Part shown: positions 1 through 6,346 of the stretch, in pieces
How positions within the stretch are numbered: position 1 is the first letter of the stretch
How the letters are laid out: the number at the start of each line of letters is the position of its first letter
Assembly: GCA_903835325.1 (NCBI GenBank)
Contig: CAILMU010000173.1
Location: 1 to 18,811 of the forward strand
DNA length: 18,811 nucleotides
Source: an uncultured Microcaldota archaeon
GTDB lineage: Archaea; Micrarchaeota; Micrarchaeia; Anstonellales; Bilamarchaeaceae
Reading direction: 5' to 3'
Notes under the pieces: model-generated
The model's database searches: none
Seen by the model: only the letters and a program-made list of their open reading frames with translations
What the model was told of the DNA's origin: nothing
Translations under genes and position numbers: made by a program

Positions 1-24
1 GTAAGACCTCAGAGCAGATCTGAA

Positions 25-215
25 TGCAGGAGGAAGGATTTGAACCTTCGAAGGCACTAAGCCAGCAGATTTCCCAGATCACGATCGATTTGAGAACGAA
101 CGCGAACATTTATAGCGAGTTTACCTAACGTTTTTTTCCGGGGTTTTTTTCGGGGAAAGGCGTAAGTAAAAAAGCCTCTTGAGTCTGGCGCGTTTGACCG
201 CTTCGCTACTCCTGC
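25..215 (-). tRNA. tRNA-Leu (anticodon CAA), intron-containing
   Basis: Read on the minus strand, the acceptor 5' strand GCAGGAG (215-209) pairs fully with CTCCTGC (32-26); base 25 gives discriminator A and no CCA is encoded. The D arm holds the AGCGGTCAAA-type loop. The T arm is GAAGG/CCTTC around TTCAAAT (49-33). A long variable arm (GGC/GCC stem) marks a class II tRNA. The anticodon loop reads CTCAAG then A, giving anticodon CAA, leucine. The two halves are separated by an intron at the canonical 37/38 site. Removing 71-177 leaves an 84-nt tRNA of normal leucine type. The anticodon stem then has four pairs and a C27-C43 mismatch. I see no TATA-like box immediately upstream of 215, because the flank is the palindromic array. 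The nearest candidate lies beyond the array near 419-424. Confidence 0.93.
71..177 (-). other. tRNA-Leu intron (107 nt) with bulge-helix-bulge
   Basis: The boundary is placed by a bulge-helix-bulge. Exon 1 CUCA pairs with intron UGGG (76-73) in a 4-bp central helix with one G-U pair. It is flanked by 3-nt bulges AG/A at the 5' site and AA/A at the 3' site. The outer helix is the anticodon stem (CAGA/TCTG). The inner intron helix is weak, only about two pairs before a mismatch, so this is a relaxed BHB. The intron is AT-rich and carries two runs of seven A on the transcribed strand (150-144 and 137-131). It is too short for a homing endonuclease. Just before the splice site the intron also carries TCTGG (78-74), which could pair perfectly with exon 1 CCAGA in competition with the true exon 2. 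Confidence 0.8.
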
Positions 216-385
216 GTATGAACACCTGATGCCCTAAGAAGGGCATCGCCAGGACAGCGAAGCACAAAAAGCTCGCTTTTTGACCGCTTCGCTACTCCTG
301 CGCACGAATATCTGATGCCCCGAAGAGGAGCATCGCCAGGAGTTGCGAGAGACGACTCGCAGGTCGGCATCGTCGCTACTCCTGC
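216..385 (-). repeat. Two tandem ~85-bp palindromic units repeating the tRNA-Leu 5' end
   Basis: The unit 216-301 (86 bp) and the unit 302-385 (84 bp) lie head-to-tail directly upstream of the tRNA. Each begins, in tRNA sense, with GCAGGAGTAGCGA. The inner unit shares 23 bp exactly with the tRNA 5' end (279-301 equals 193-215); the outer shares 13 bp (373-385 equals 203-215). Each unit folds into two hairpins. Hairpin 1 in the inner unit spans 248-301: GC/GC, AGGA/TCCT, AGCGAAGC/GCTTCGCT and CAAAAAGC/GCTTTTTG. In the outer unit it spans 335-385: AGGAGT/ACTCCT and GCGA/TCGC. Hairpin 2 spans 225-253 (CCTG/CAGG plus ATGCCC/GGGCAT) and 312-339. Hairpins 1 and 2 share the CAGG bases and are mutually exclusive there. 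No gene is seen in this stretch. Confidence 0.85.
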
Positions 386-416
386 ACTAATAGAAAGTAT
401 TGATTGAACGGTTAGC

Positions 417-424
417 TCTTTATT
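417..424. promoter_or_regulatory. Candidate TATA box, nitroreductase and possibly the tRNA array
   Basis: A TTTATT core (419-424) is centred about 25 bp before the nitroreductase ATG, fitting a leaderless start. Read on the minus strand (AATAAA) it would start transcription near 395, just before the outer palindromic unit. This makes it the nearest plausible promoter for a precursor running through the array into tRNA-Leu. Weak sequence evidence. Confidence 0.4.
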
Positions 425-446
425 CCTTTTTATCAAAGCTACTCTC

Positions 447-992
447 ATGGAAACCGAGAAAGCCATCCTTGGAAGGCGTTCTGTCCGCTCATATCTGGAT
501 AAACCTATACCAGAAGAAGTCGTCAACCAGCTCCTCAAGGCCGGAGCCATGGCACCATCCGCTATGGATGCCCAGCCCTGCCGTTACATCGTGCTGAGCG
601 ACAAATCTAAGATAATCGACCTCTCTGGCAAGGTGAAAGCGAAATTGGGGGGGCTCGGAGCAGGCATGAGATTCGCCGAGATGATGAAGGTGAAAGAGGA
701 TGTCATATTCTACGGCGCTCCCCTGGTCATCCTAATCGTCGCGGAGAAAGGCGAATGGGCGCCTATCGATTGCTCGTTGGCTGCCCAGAACATGATGCTC
801 CGTGGCTACGATCTGGGCTTGGGGAGCTGCTTCATAGGTTTCGCCAGGATGCTCAACCAGGACAAGGAGGCGCTTTCTTCAATCGGCATCAAGGAATCGC
901 AGGAAATCATCTGCCCGCTCATCTTCGGCTATCCGAAATCATGGCCGCACGCTAAAAACAGGGAAGCGAAAGTGCAGAAAATGATAGAATAA
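447..992 (+). CDS. Nitroreductase family protein (FMN-dependent)
   Basis: This 181-residue protein has the nitroreductase fold signature. RRSVRSY near residues 10-16 binds the FMN phosphate, as usual at the N-terminus of these enzymes. APSAMDAQP follows near residues 36-44, and there is a late GLGSCFIGF segment typical of the short branch of the family. Such enzymes are homodimers that bind FMN and use NAD(P)H to reduce nitro, quinone or other substrates; the substrate cannot be read from sequence. The ATG at 447 fits the upstream TATA-like element. It stands alone, convergent with the ferredoxin gene, which is a possible electron partner only by position. A second, divergent member lies at 15536-16051. 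Confidence 0.9.
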   Translation: METEKAILGRRSVRSYLDKPIPEEVVNQLLKAGAMAPSAMDAQPCRYIVLSDKSKIIDLSGKVKAKLGGLGAGMRFAEMMKVKEDVIFYGAPLVILIVAEKGEWAPIDCSLAAQNMMLRGYDLGLGSCFIGFARMLNQDKEALSSIGIKESQEIICPLIFGYPKSWPHAKNREAKVQKMIE

Positions 993-1022
993 GAAGAAGG
1001 AGAGGCATCGATACTAATCAAT

Positions 1023-1295
1023 CTAGTACTCGAGCACTACCTTGCCTTTCTTTATCTTAGCGACGCACGGGAGGCGGTCTGCCGGGTCTGTGCCGAATGT
1101 CGCCAAGCCGGAGGCTTCAACGTCATCCGGCTTCTCGAGGTTCTCCATTCCGGATACCACCTTGCATTTGCAGGAGCCGCAGCTTCCTGATTTGCATGCG
1201 AACATGATAGTGCATTTGCCATCCAGGTCCACGAGGAGCGAGTTGTCCGGCACCTTCACTGTCTTAGCGTCATTCTTGATTTCAACTTCTGCCAT
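1023..1295 (-). CDS. Plant-type 2Fe-2S ferredoxin
   Basis: This small electron carrier of 90 residues has the cluster-binding pattern C-x4-C-x2-C (ACKSGSCGSCKC, first three ligands) and a fourth cysteine about 34 residues later (RLPC). An extra cysteine follows the third ligand at two residues' distance. This matches the [2Fe-2S] beta-grasp ferredoxins. The partner enzyme is not evident. Two in-frame starts exist. The ATG at 1295 is preceded by a GTGAT Shine-Dalgarno and gives the common start Met-Ala-Glu. The ATG at 1310 lies only about 24 bp from the TATA-like element and would add five residues. I prefer 1295. Confidence 0.88.
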   Translation of the reverse strand: MAEVEIKNDAKTVKVPDNSLLVDLDGKCTIMFACKSGSCGSCKCKVVSGMENLEKPDDVEASGLATFGTDPADRLPCVAKIKKGKVVLEY

Positions 1296-1330
1296 GGGAA
1301 TCACTTTCATTTAGGAATATCCAGCAACAA

Positions 1331-1336
1331 TTTTAA
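1331..1336 (-). promoter_or_regulatory. TATA-like element of the ferredoxin gene
   Basis: TTAAAA on the minus strand is centred 24 bp before the ATG at 1310 and 39 bp before the ATG at 1295. It predicts a transcript start near 1308, leaving a 12-14 nt leader that carries the GTGAT motif in front of 1295. Confidence 0.45.
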
Positions 1337-1343
1337 CCTATTC

Positions 1344-1928
1344 TCATTTCCTCGCTATTACGAGATACGCTGTGTGCATCAGCCCGAAATGGGCCGGCCG
1401 GAAGCCGAAATCCCTGACCTCGTATTCGCGGACCATGCCTTCTATCGTGAAGACTTCGGAAAAAAGTTTCAACGATACCAGGTGCAACAGCTTCGCCTGC
1501 TCGGAATGCAGGCAGTGCGCGGCAAGATACCCCCCTTTCTTTAGAGCCTTGCTTGCTGTCTCAGCCATCGCATCGGCTTCAGCTATATCGACAAATACAA
1601 GGTCGTATGTCCCATCCTCTTCGTTTATGCCCCTGAGGACATCCTGGTGCTTGAAAACCACATTCTCAAGCCCAGCTTTCTTCACATTCTCTTGGGCTAT
1701 CTTGAGGAATTCATCGCGTTTCTCGTAGGTTACGACCTCCTTGGCTATGTTCGCGAGTTGGACTGTCATGAACCCAGAGCCGCTGCCAAGCTCTAAGACA
1801 CGCGATTCCTTGCCGATCCCCGTATATCCGATAATCAGGCCGGCATCCTTGGGCAGGGTCACAGCCGGGCCTCCGCGCCCGAGCTTTCTCAATAGGGTTG
1901 GGAAATGGAAATCAGGCTTCTTCATCAT
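1344..1928 (-). CDS. TrmI-like tRNA (adenine-N1) methyltransferase, short form
   Basis: This SAM-dependent Rossmann methyltransferase has about 194 residues. Motif I is VLELGSGSG (residues 44-52), preceded by KDAGLIIGYTGIG, which resembles the DAAYII-GI-pGDrVlE lead-in of TrmI/Gcd14 enzymes. The C-terminal RP-x-FGLMHTAYLVIARK matches the family's RPxxxxxGHTAYLxxARK end. Archaeal TrmI methylates A57/A58 in the tRNA T-loop. Family members are usually about 250 residues with an N-terminal beta domain, which this protein almost entirely lacks, so activity on tRNA is inferred. A GTG at 1937 is in frame, but it forms part of a GTGAT Shine-Dalgarno placed for the ATGs at 1928/1925. It lies just downstream of purE and probably shares its transcript. 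Confidence 0.72.
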   Translation of the reverse strand: MMKKPDFHFPTLLRKLGRGGPAVTLPKDAGLIIGYTGIGKESRVLELGSGSGFMTVQLANIAKEVVTYEKRDEFLKIAQENVKKAGLENVVFKHQDVLRGINEEDGTYDLVFVDIAEADAMAETASKALKKGGYLAAHCLHSEQAKLLHLVSLKLFSEVFTIEGMVREYEVRDFGFRPAHFGLMHTAYLVIARK

Positions 1929-1953
1929 AGATATCACATCTGGCGGATTTTTT

Positions 1954-2391
1954 TCACGCCTTTAACTTCTCCTTGAAATCAGCGAGCTTTTTTCCTAGCT
2001 CCGCATCTGCGGTAGCCAGGATCTCAACCGCTAGGATACCCGCGTTCTTGCCCATCCCTATCCCGACGCAAGCAACAGGCACGTTGGGGGGCATCTGGGC
2101 GATGGAAAGGAGCGCGTCAAGCCCGCCGAGGGCTGCGCTGATAGGCACGCCGATCACCGGCTTGTTGGTTTTCGAAGCGACGACGCCTGGCAAAGCGGCG
2201 CTAAGCCCGGCGATGCAGACAAAGACATCCGCGCTAGATTCACGGACCAGTTTCTCCACCTTCTCCGGATTCCGGTGGGCTGATGCCACTTCGTACTTGT
2301 AAGGCACTCCAAAGGCATCCAAAGTAGTCATGACCTGCTTGGCTATCTCCTCATCGCTCTTGCTTCCTGAGATTATGAGCACTTTCTCCAT
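1954..2391 (-). CDS. purE: PurE, N5-carboxyaminoimidazole ribonucleotide mutase / AIR carboxylase
   Basis: This 145-residue cytosolic enzyme produces CAIR in de novo purine synthesis. It carries the phosphate-binding SGSKSD (residues 8-13), SAHR (37-40) and the GLDALLSIAQMP-x-x-VPVA core typical of PurE. The segment AGLSAALPG (residues 61-69) has Ala where many bacterial class I enzymes have His before LPG, so the mutase versus direct-carboxylase class is left open. No purK or other purine gene is adjacent. The open frame extends to 2484, but the ATG at 2391 gives the standard N-terminus and sits 28 bp from a TATA-like element shared with the divergent pop5 gene. Confidence 0.93.
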   Translation of the reverse strand: MEKVLIISGSKSDEEIAKQVMTTLDAFGVPYKYEVASAHRNPEKVEKLVRESSADVFVCIAGLSAALPGVVASKTNKPVIGVPISAALGGLDALLSIAQMPPNVPVACVGIGMGKNAGILAVEILATADAELGKKLADFKEKLKA

Positions 2392-2413
2392 GGATAACGA
2401 GTTGCGCTGAACC

Positions 2414-2424
2414 TTTTTTAATAC
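2414..2424. promoter_or_regulatory. Shared bidirectional TATA element, purE / pop5
   Basis: TTTTTTAATAC lies midway between two divergent ATGs. Its TTTTAATA core is centred about 25 bp from the pop5 ATG (2445), and read as TATTAAAA about 28 bp from the purE ATG (2391). Only this AT-rich core exists in the 53-bp gap, so both leaderless transcripts probably use it. Confidence 0.6.
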
Positions 2425-2444
2425 GTCTGAGCGAATCCATAAAC

Positions 2445-2834
2445 ATGGTGAAAGCAGCAGCAATGAAGAAGCGCTATATCGCATTCGAATTCAAGGGCCA
2501 GAATCACGGGTCTATGGACAGTGAGAGCCTGAAGCGGGCGATATATGCCGAAGGATTGCGATTCTTCGGAGAATATGGCATGTCTTTTGCAGCAATCAAA
2601 CTTGTCGAGTATTTCCCCGAGAAGAAAATCGGGCTGATTAGGTGCGAAAGGAGCAAACTGGATGAAGTTCTGGGTTTCCTGGCATTAATAGATTCGCTCA
2701 ATGGGAAGCAGGCTCGTTTAGTCGCTTTGAGCTCGAGCGGGACCATAAAATCGATTCACGACCGCTTGGATCTGGGGCCGGTCATCCGACCAGAACCCCG
2801 CGTTCGATCCAACCCCGCAACCCATTCAAAATAA
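2445..2834 (+). CDS. RNase P protein component 2 (Pop5)
   Basis: This 129-residue protein matches archaeal Pop5/Rnp2, an RNase P protein that pairs with Rpp30 and supports the catalytic RNA during tRNA 5' maturation. The N-terminal strand RYIAFEF, the helix with LKRAIYAEGLRFFGEYG, and the second half with IGLIRCERSKLDEVLGFLALIDSL follow the family's ferredoxin-like fold. The roughly 25 C-terminal residues are Pro/Arg-rich and look disordered. The ATG at 2445 suits the TATA spacing; Met at residue 7 is an alternative. The other RNase P protein genes are not in the window. Confidence 0.85.
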   Translation: MVKAAAMKKRYIAFEFKGQNHGSMDSESLKRAIYAEGLRFFGEYGMSFAAIKLVEYFPEKKIGLIRCERSKLDEVLGFLALIDSLNGKQARLVALSSSGTIKSIHDRLDLGPVIRPEPRVRSNPATHSK

Positions 2835-2884
2835 GGTGCGCATCCTATCTTCACTTCTATCGCGATTATTTCGGGCACTATATA

Positions 2885-4084
2885 TCATCCGCTCGGCTTC
2901 TTGAACACTATCTCTATCACATCGCGGTGCTTCAGGGCATGGTCTTTCCCGACCGCCTGCCTTGTCTTTACATCTATGGCCTTGATGAATCCCCTTCCTA
3001 TATCCGAATGAAGTTTGAACGCGAAATCCAGCGCCGTGGTTCCTGGAGGCATCAGGAAGCAATCAGGCAATACTCTTCCTTCCGAATCCTCTAGTTTACC
3101 CACCCCGCCTGGGAAAATCGCGATGTGATGAAGGAAATCGAATACCGCGGAATTCAGGCATTTCTGGACTCCTGTCCCGCCGTATCTGTCGCAGACGGCC
3201 TTCATGATATCCATCGCGCCCTTCTGCGCCTCGTTCAGTTCGGTCTTTATCGTGAATGTCTTGTCCCCAGGGATATAATCGATGAATCCGGCTTTCGCAG
3301 CGCCCTTGAGCGTTATCTCGGCTTCGGCAGAGCATGCTATGACCAAGTATTCCGGGAATTCCTTCTTCAGCCGGTTATAATTGTCCCAGCCTGTCGAGAG
3401 GTCGCATTTGTTCGCTGCTATGATTATAGGTTTGCCAATCTGCCTGATTTTTTTGCACAGGTTCAGCCTCTCCTCTTCGCTCCATTGGTCTATCGGCTTC
3501 TCTTCCAATTTAAGCTCTTTCAGCACCCGCGAGATGATATTCCTGTTCATCCCCAACCCGCTGAACTGGTTCGTTATTATCTCCTCGTTCTTCTTCGTGT
3601 TCAGTTTCGCTTCGCGGGCCAGTTTTATCCAATTGTTATCCAGGATCCCCTTTATCCAGAAATCCAGCTCCTGCTCGAGGAACCTGACATCGTTGCATGG
3701 GTCGTAGCTCCCTACAGCAACTCTTTCCCCGACTTCGTTCGTGGAACCGCTCGCATCCACGATATGGACGAAAACATCCGCCTGGCGAAGGTCGTCAAGG
3801 AACTTGTTTCCAAGCCCCTTGCCTTCATGCGCACCAGGGACCAATCCTGCGACATCAAGGAGTTCTACAGGAACGAATCTCCTAGAATTCACGCAGAAAC
3901 CCGTCCTGGGGTTGCACTGTTTTTCGAAAAACTTGTCCACGCATTCTACTTCGACATATGCGACAGCCCGGTTCGGCTTGATTGTCGTGAACGGCCTGGG
4001 CGACCTCTCCACCGGGACTGAAGTGGCTGCCATGAAGAACGTGCTTTTGCCTGTCGATGGTTTTCCGACGATACCGATGAGCAT
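2885..4084 (-). CDS. OBG/YchF-type GTPase with C-terminal TGS domain
   Basis: This P-loop GTPase of 399 residues belongs to the archaeal OBG branch related to YchF/OLA1. G1 is GKPSTGKST near the N-terminus, G3 is DVAGL, and G4 is NKCD. The last forms the guanine-specific NKxD, unlike the altered motif that makes bacterial YchF prefer ATP. The last 60 or so residues form a TGS domain (PPGTTALDFAFKLHSDIG). Such proteins associate with ribosomes or tRNA; the exact role is unknown. The frame opens at a GTG at 4093, but GGAGTGA ahead of the ATG at 4084, with 5-nt spacing, marks the likelier start. The gene follows the gamma-carbonic-anhydrase-like gene almost without a gap, so co-transcription is likely. 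Confidence 0.85.
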   Translation of the reverse strand: MLIGIVGKPSTGKSTFFMAATSVPVERSPRPFTTIKPNRAVAYVEVECVDKFFEKQCNPRTGFCVNSRRFVPVELLDVAGLVPGAHEGKGLGNKFLDDLRQADVFVHIVDASGSTNEVGERVAVGSYDPCNDVRFLEQELDFWIKGILDNNWIKLAREAKLNTKKNEEIITNQFSGLGMNRNIISRVLKELKLEEKPIDQWSEEERLNLCKKIRQIGKPIIIAANKCDLSTGWDNYNRLKKEFPEYLVIACSAEAEITLKGAAKAGFIDYIPGDKTFTIKTELNEAQKGAMDIMKAVCDRYGGTGVQKCLNSAVFDFLHHIAIFPGGVGKLEDSEGRVLPDCFLMPPGTTALDFAFKLHSDIGRGFIKAIDVKTRQAVGKDHALKHRDVIEIVFKKPSG

Positions 4085-4089
4085 CTTTT

Positions 4090-4620
4090 TCACTCCGTTC
4101 TCTTGAAACCCTTCTCTTTCAGGTAAGCTTCGTTGAGTTTCGAGTATTCCTTGACATTGGTCATGACCCGTTCCTGATGGACCGGGGTCGTCTGCTTCAC
4201 CGCTTTCCCCGGGACCCCCATCACGACAGAACCATCCTTGATGAACGTGCCTTCTGTCACTACGCTTCCGGCAGCGACCAGGCAGTTCTTGCCTATGCTC
4301 GCCCCGCTCAGGATGATAGCTCCCATCCCAATCATGGTGCCCGAACCAATCTTCGCAGAATGGATGATGGCTTGATGGCCGATAACTACGTCATCTCCTA
4401 TCTCGACTGCACACTCCTTCTCGGTGTGCAGCACGCAGTTGTCCTGGATGCTGACGTTTTTCCCGATTTTTATGGCGTTGATATCTCCTCTTATCGTAGC
4501 ATTGAACCAGACGCTGGAACCCTCGCTTATCTCGACATCTCCGATGATATCCGCGCTCGGGGCGACGAAGCAGGTTGAAGCGACTTTCGGAGCCTTTCCC
4601 CTGAAAGCATAGTTTCCCAT
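4090..4620 (-). CDS. Gamma-carbonic-anhydrase-like hexapeptide-repeat protein
   Basis: A left-handed beta-helix protein of 176 residues with many hexapeptide repeats (for example IGDVEI, IGKNVSIQD, IGSGTMIGMG). Three histidines at residues 65, 82 and 87 (VLH, IGH-x4-H) occupy the metal-ligand positions of gamma-class carbonic anhydrases. RGD (44-46) is also conserved in the family. Members bind Zn or Fe as trimers; many YrdA-like homologues show weak or no hydratase activity, so the reaction is not certain. The open frame reaches 4650, but GTGATC directly before the ATG at 4620 and the typical Tyr-x-Phe-x-Gly N-terminus favour 4620. Confidence 0.85.
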   Translation of the reverse strand: MGNYAFRGKAPKVASTCFVAPSADIIGDVEISEGSSVWFNATIRGDINAIKIGKNVSIQDNCVLHTEKECAVEIGDDVVIGHQAIIHSAKIGSGTMIGMGAIILSGASIGKNCLVAAGSVVTEGTFIKDGSVVMGVPGKAVKQTTPVHQERVMTNVKEYSKLNEAYLKEKGFKRTE

Positions 4621-4666
4621 AAGATCACTTGAATCTAATGAATTTTCCATCCGCCCTGGTTATACA

Positions 4667-4960
4667 TTATTTCCTCAGTATTACAATACTTTCCCTTGTC
4701 CTGACCTTCTGGGGCCTGACATCAGCGATGCGCTCGGCCCCAACCACTATCTCGCTATCAGAAAATCCGATGCGCAACCCTATCTCGGCCAGAAGCTCGT
4801 CTACGAGGACGTGCGTCTCGTGTATCACTGAGTTCGAGACCACGATATGCGCCTCGCCACCTGGCCTGAGCACCCTGAACATCTCTGATATCGAGCCTTC
4901 CATATCCTTGAAATAAGTACCGATTATCGGGATGCGGAAACCTATCTCGCCGACCTCAGG
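4667..4960 (-). pseudogene. C-terminal part of the SPPY methyltransferase, displaced by a -1 frameshift
   Basis: Reading on from CCT at 4960 gives PEVGEIGFRIPIIGTYF, then a segment around EMFRVLRPGGEAHIVV. That is a typical post-motif-IV strand-turn-strand of SAM methyltransferases (RVLRPGG), and it ends with RTRESIVILRK. It lies in the -1 frame relative to the upstream part (4942-5856) and has no start of its own before Met at 4903. It is best read as the missing C-terminus of that gene. The junction is a run of four C on the coding strand (4962-4959); one more C would restore a single frame of about 396 residues. A true mutation, an assembly error in the homopolymer, or slippage cannot be told apart here. 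Confidence 0.72.
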
Positions 4961-5856
4961 GGCATCTCACTGCCTTCAGTCAGTCCCCTATCCCCGGTCC
5001 TTATGAATGAACGCACCGCCCGCATGCGCATCTCGCTAGCTTCGCTCTTGCTCATGTTCAGAAGGCTTAGTTCAAGACCGTAGATTTTCGAGTAGTCTAT
5101 ATTGTTCAGGTACGGGGGGGATGTGACTACCAGGTCGATGCTCTCTTTCGCCATATCGAGGGCTCTCGCATCCCCCAGGCAAACCTGCGGTACATGGCCG
5201 TATACCTGGAACTGCTCCAGCTCCCTGAGCATCCTCTTGACCTTCCTCCGGAATATCTCTTTTGCCGGAAGCGCGCGCTTCTCCTTCTGGATTTTCAGCA
5301 CCCCGCCATCCTTGAGGATGATGCTGGCCTGGGGGAGGACTGATAGGAGAGCGAGCAGTAGTATGTCGCGGGCCTTGCCTTCCTCCTGCTCGATTGCGTT
5401 CCGTATCGCCAATATCTCGTTGTAATTCCGCTTCGGGAAAGCCGCCCGCGCATCGAAAAGCTCGAATTCCCAATCCATATCTATAGGTGCGGGCTCGATT
5501 TTCTTTGTGAGGAATGTTTGCACGCCCTCGATATCGCTCTTCTCATAATCCTGTGTTTTGGTTTTCGAGACGAAGACCGCGAGAGGCGATGCGTCCACGC
5601 CAACCGATGCGATGCGTGCATATTTCGCGGCAAGCGGGGTGGTTCCTGCCCCGCAGAACGGGTCAAGGATGGTTTCGGGTTTTAGTTCTTGGTTTTTTTC
5701 TTTTTTTCGTTCCGAGTAACGTTTTACCGCATACTCCACTATCTCCGGCGCATAGCCTTCCTTGTACCAGAACCAGCCGTGGATGGGTTTCTCCTTGCTT
5801 AGCTCGAACGTCATCAGGGGGCCGAGCTCGAGTTTATTTGTTATTTTTATTTCCAT
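4942..5856 (-). CDS. SPPY-type DNA/RNA methyltransferase, N-terminal part of frameshifted gene
   Basis: This SAM-dependent amino-methyltransferase frame has 304 codons. HGWFWYKEGYAPEIV leads into motif I LDPFCGAGTT (residues 64-73), with the acidic GVDASP strand after it. Catalytic motif IV TSPPY is at 245-249. The order motif I then SPPY is found in Trm11-like RNA methylases and in some N4-cytosine/N6-adenine DNA methylases. The target cannot be decided. The frame stops at 4942 soon after motif IV, and the remainder continues in the -1 frame (4960-4667). No restriction endonuclease is adjacent, so if it is a DNA methylase it is an orphan. Its start overlaps the end of the RNase HI gene by 23 bp, implying one transcript. 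Confidence 0.75.
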   Translation of the reverse strand: MEIKITNKLELGPLMTFELSKEKPIHGWFWYKEGYAPEIVEYAVKRYSERKKEKNQELKPETILDPFCGAGTTPLAAKYARIASVGVDASPLAVFVSKTKTQDYEKSDIEGVQTFLTKKIEPAPIDMDWEFELFDARAAFPKRNYNEILAIRNAIEQEEGKARDILLLALLSVLPQASIILKDGGVLKIQKEKRALPAKEIFRRKVKRMLRELEQFQVYGHVPQVCLGDARALDMAKESIDLVVTSPPYLNNIDYSKIYGLELSLLNMSKSEASEMRMRAVRSFIRTGDRGLTEGSEMPLRSAR

Positions 5857-6262
5857 TCTTCTCTTCCCTCTTCCTTCCCAGCTCCGCGCCCTCTTTCGAA
5901 AGGTCGTCCGCCTCGGTGTTCTTCTCCCTCGGAATGTGCTCGAACTCGACCTCTATCCCGTAGCAGAGGTCCTCCACCTGTTTTTTCAGGGGCCTGAGCT
6001 TCGGGTCCTTCACCTTGTATTCGCCGTTCAGCTGTCGAACTATCAGCTGGCTGTCGCTCTTGATATGGACGGATTTGTCGCCCAGGCGATGCGCGGTCTC
6101 GAGTGCCCGTATCACCGCTGTGTATTCGGCGATGTTGTTCGTCCCGTCTCCGATATATTCGCTGAGCTCCTCTATCCTGAAACCTTCTCGGTAAAGGACG
6201 ACTCCGATCCCCATAGGCCCTGGATTGCCCAAAGAAGCCCCATCAGTGTAAGCGATAAGCAT
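5834..6262 (-). CDS. rnhA: Ribonuclease HI
   Basis: This 142-residue RNase H-fold nuclease cleaves the RNA strand of RNA-DNA hybrids. The carboxylates are present: D7 (YTDGAS), E46 (NIAEYTAV), D70 (KSDSQL) and D119 (NTEADD). A catalytic-region histidine is at 109 (FEHIPREKN). The length matches compact archaeal/bacterial type 1 enzymes without an HBD domain. The C-terminal tail is Lys/Glu/Asn-rich and overlaps the next gene. It heads a minus-strand run and is divergent from the PH-domain gene. Confidence 0.92.
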   Translation of the reverse strand: MLIAYTDGASLGNPGPMGIGVVLYREGFRIEELSEYIGDGTNNIAEYTAVIRALETAHRLGDKSVHIKSDSQLIVRQLNGEYKVKDPKLRPLKKQVEDLCYGIEVEFEHIPREKNTEADDLSKEGAELGRKREEKNGNKNNK

Positions 6263-6314
6263 GGAATCACAAGCGGAACAGATTGCTATTATTCATAACT
6301 GCCTTATGGGATGA

Positions 6315-6323
6315 TTTTTAATA
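6315..6323 (+). promoter_or_regulatory. TATA box of the PH-domain gene
   Basis: TTTTTAATA is centred about 27 bp before the ATG at 6347. It lies between that ATG and an earlier in-frame Met at 6311, which argues for 6347 as a leaderless start. Confidence 0.6.
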
Positions 6324-6346
6324 TTCTTCCTACTCTCCATTCAATC

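Noticed and set aside
74..79. Exon 2 of tRNA-Leu beginning at 79 (ATCTGG), giving a perfect anticodon stem and a 98-nt intron
   Set aside because: It would leave a 24-nt variable arm, too long, and no bulge-helix-bulge forms. Starting exon 2 at 70 gives a 4-bp central helix with 3-nt bulges and a normal 84-nt tRNA.
107..119. TATA-like sequence on the minus strand inside the tRNA intron
   Set aside because: It lies within the transcribed intron, and the tRNA halves on either side are joined by a BHB; two separate tRNA-half genes are not needed to explain it.
193..385. CRISPR-like spaced repeats
   Set aside because: Only two units plus the tRNA end, unequal repeat identity (23 and 13 bp), and the repeated part is the tRNA-Leu 5' sequence. 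No leader or cas gene is present.
206..550. Minus-strand 114-codon open frame across the hairpin array
   Set aside because: It runs through the palindromic repeats and into the nitroreductase gene; the encoded protein is low-complexity Arg/Ser-rich and the region is better explained as structured RNA or repeat.
3125..4021. 298-codon plus-strand open frame
   Set aside because: Antisense shadow of the TGS-domain GTPase; no recognisable domain.
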